Positions 14,860 through 15,273 of a DNA stretch of 15,273 bases are shown in pieces. Within the stretch, counting starts at the first letter, position 1, and each line of letters starts with the position of its first letter. Below the pieces are notes generated by a model that was not told the origin of the DNA, did not search any database, and saw only the letters and a program-made list of their open reading frames with translations. Made by a program: the position numbers and the translations under genes. Source of the stretch: DASWOJ01 sp964242415 (GTDB taxonomy: Bacteria > Pseudomonadota > Alphaproteobacteria > Acetobacterales > Acetobacteraceae); assembly GCA_964242415.1 (NCBI GenBank), contig CAXTAT010000055.1, forward strand, positions 1-15,273, in the 5' to 3' direction.

Positions 14860-15273
14860 TTACAGCCCCTTGCGCGAGGCTAGCATCCCCGTCGGCAGGT
14901 CCTCGTTGAAGCAGCGCTGGTAGTACTCGGCGACGGTGCTGCGCTCCGCCTCGTCGCACTTGTTCAGGAACGTCAGCCGGAACGCGAAGCCCACATCCTT
15001 GAAGATGCGCGCATTCTCGGACCAAGTGATCACGGTGCGCGGCGACATGACGGTGCTGATGTCGCCGTTGATGAACCCGGCGCGCGTCAGGTCGGCCAGC
15101 GCCACCATGCTCTCGACCTGCTTTTTCTGCGCCTTGTCGGAGGGATCGACCTTCATCTTGGCCAGCACGATCGCCGTCTCCTGCGCATGCGGCAGGTAGT
15201 TCAGGGTGGCGACGATATTCCAGCGGTCCATCTGGCCCTGGTTGATCTGCTGCGTGCCATGGTACAGCCCCGT
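14860..15273 (-). CDS. cobS: Aerobic cobaltochelatase subunit CobS, 3' part
   Basis: C-terminal 137 residues of CobS, the AAA+ ATPase that works with CobT to drive cobalt insertion by CobN. The frame is open to the right edge, so the Walker A and B motifs lie outside. Visible are TGLYHGTQQINQGQ, then MDRWNIVATLNYLPH, whose ATLNY is the AAA+ sensor-1 strand. Next come ETAIVLAKMKVD and MSPRTVITWSENA, and a conserved C-terminus ending FNEDLPTGMLASRKGL. An internal Met at 15231 is not the start. It precedes cobT by 9 nt in one operon, whose promoter must lie beyond the window. Confidence 0.96.
   Translation of the reverse strand, partial: TGLYHGTQQINQGQMDRWNIVATLNYLPHAQETAIVLAKMKVDPSDKAQKKQVESMVALADLTRAGFINGDISTVMSPRTVITWSENARIFKDVGFAFRLTFLNKCDEAERSTVAEYYQRCFNEDLPTGMLASRKGL

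Overview
This is a high-GC stretch of a bacterial chromosome. It most likely comes from an alphaproteobacterium, with Rhodospirillales or a relative the best guess. The reasons are the gene order ispG-hisS-prfA-prmC followed by a DUF4167 gene, the Atm1-type ABC exporter, a roughly 100-residue bL28 protein, and the aerobic cobaltochelatase genes cobS and cobT. The genus cannot be read from the window. I see no phage, insertion sequence, CRISPR array, tRNA or rRNA.

Left core block (1-4499, all plus strand). The window opens inside ispG (MEP isoprenoid pathway). It continues with hisS (2-nt gap, TTG start), prfA (ATGA overlap) and prmC (ATGA overlap), a compact translation-related operon. PrmC methylates the GGQ glutamine of the RF1 encoded just upstream. 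After a 215-bp leader comes a DUF4167 gene with a basic, glycine-rich N-terminus.

Middle (4500-8246). A 94-bp palindromic repeat lies between the convergent DUF4167 and Nudix (DUF4743-type) genes. The Nudix gene is divergent from an Atm1-like ABC exporter, which is followed by a 95-residue unknown protein. Then comes rpmB (bL28) with a good promoter, a 24-bp tandem duplication over its stop codon, and a textbook terminator.

Accessory block (8247-12972). Between rpmB and cobT, genes that are near neighbours in many alphaproteobacteria, sit an alpha/beta hydrolase, an inverted pair of GC-rich repeats, an MFS transporter, a secreted HExxH metalloprotease with a PEP-CTERM-like tail, a 43-residue single-pass membrane protein on the minus strand, a second copy of the palindromic repeat, and a family 2 glycosyltransferase. 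This looks like an island of dispensable genes studded with repeats.

Right end (12973-15273, minus strand). cobT and the 3' part of cobS encode two subunits of the aerobic cobaltochelatase that inserts cobalt into hydrogenobyrinic acid a,c-diamide for vitamin B12 synthesis.

No convincing new multi-gene system is visible. The most notable unexplained items are the paired repeat with conserved arms and a replaced centre, and the small membrane protein gene.
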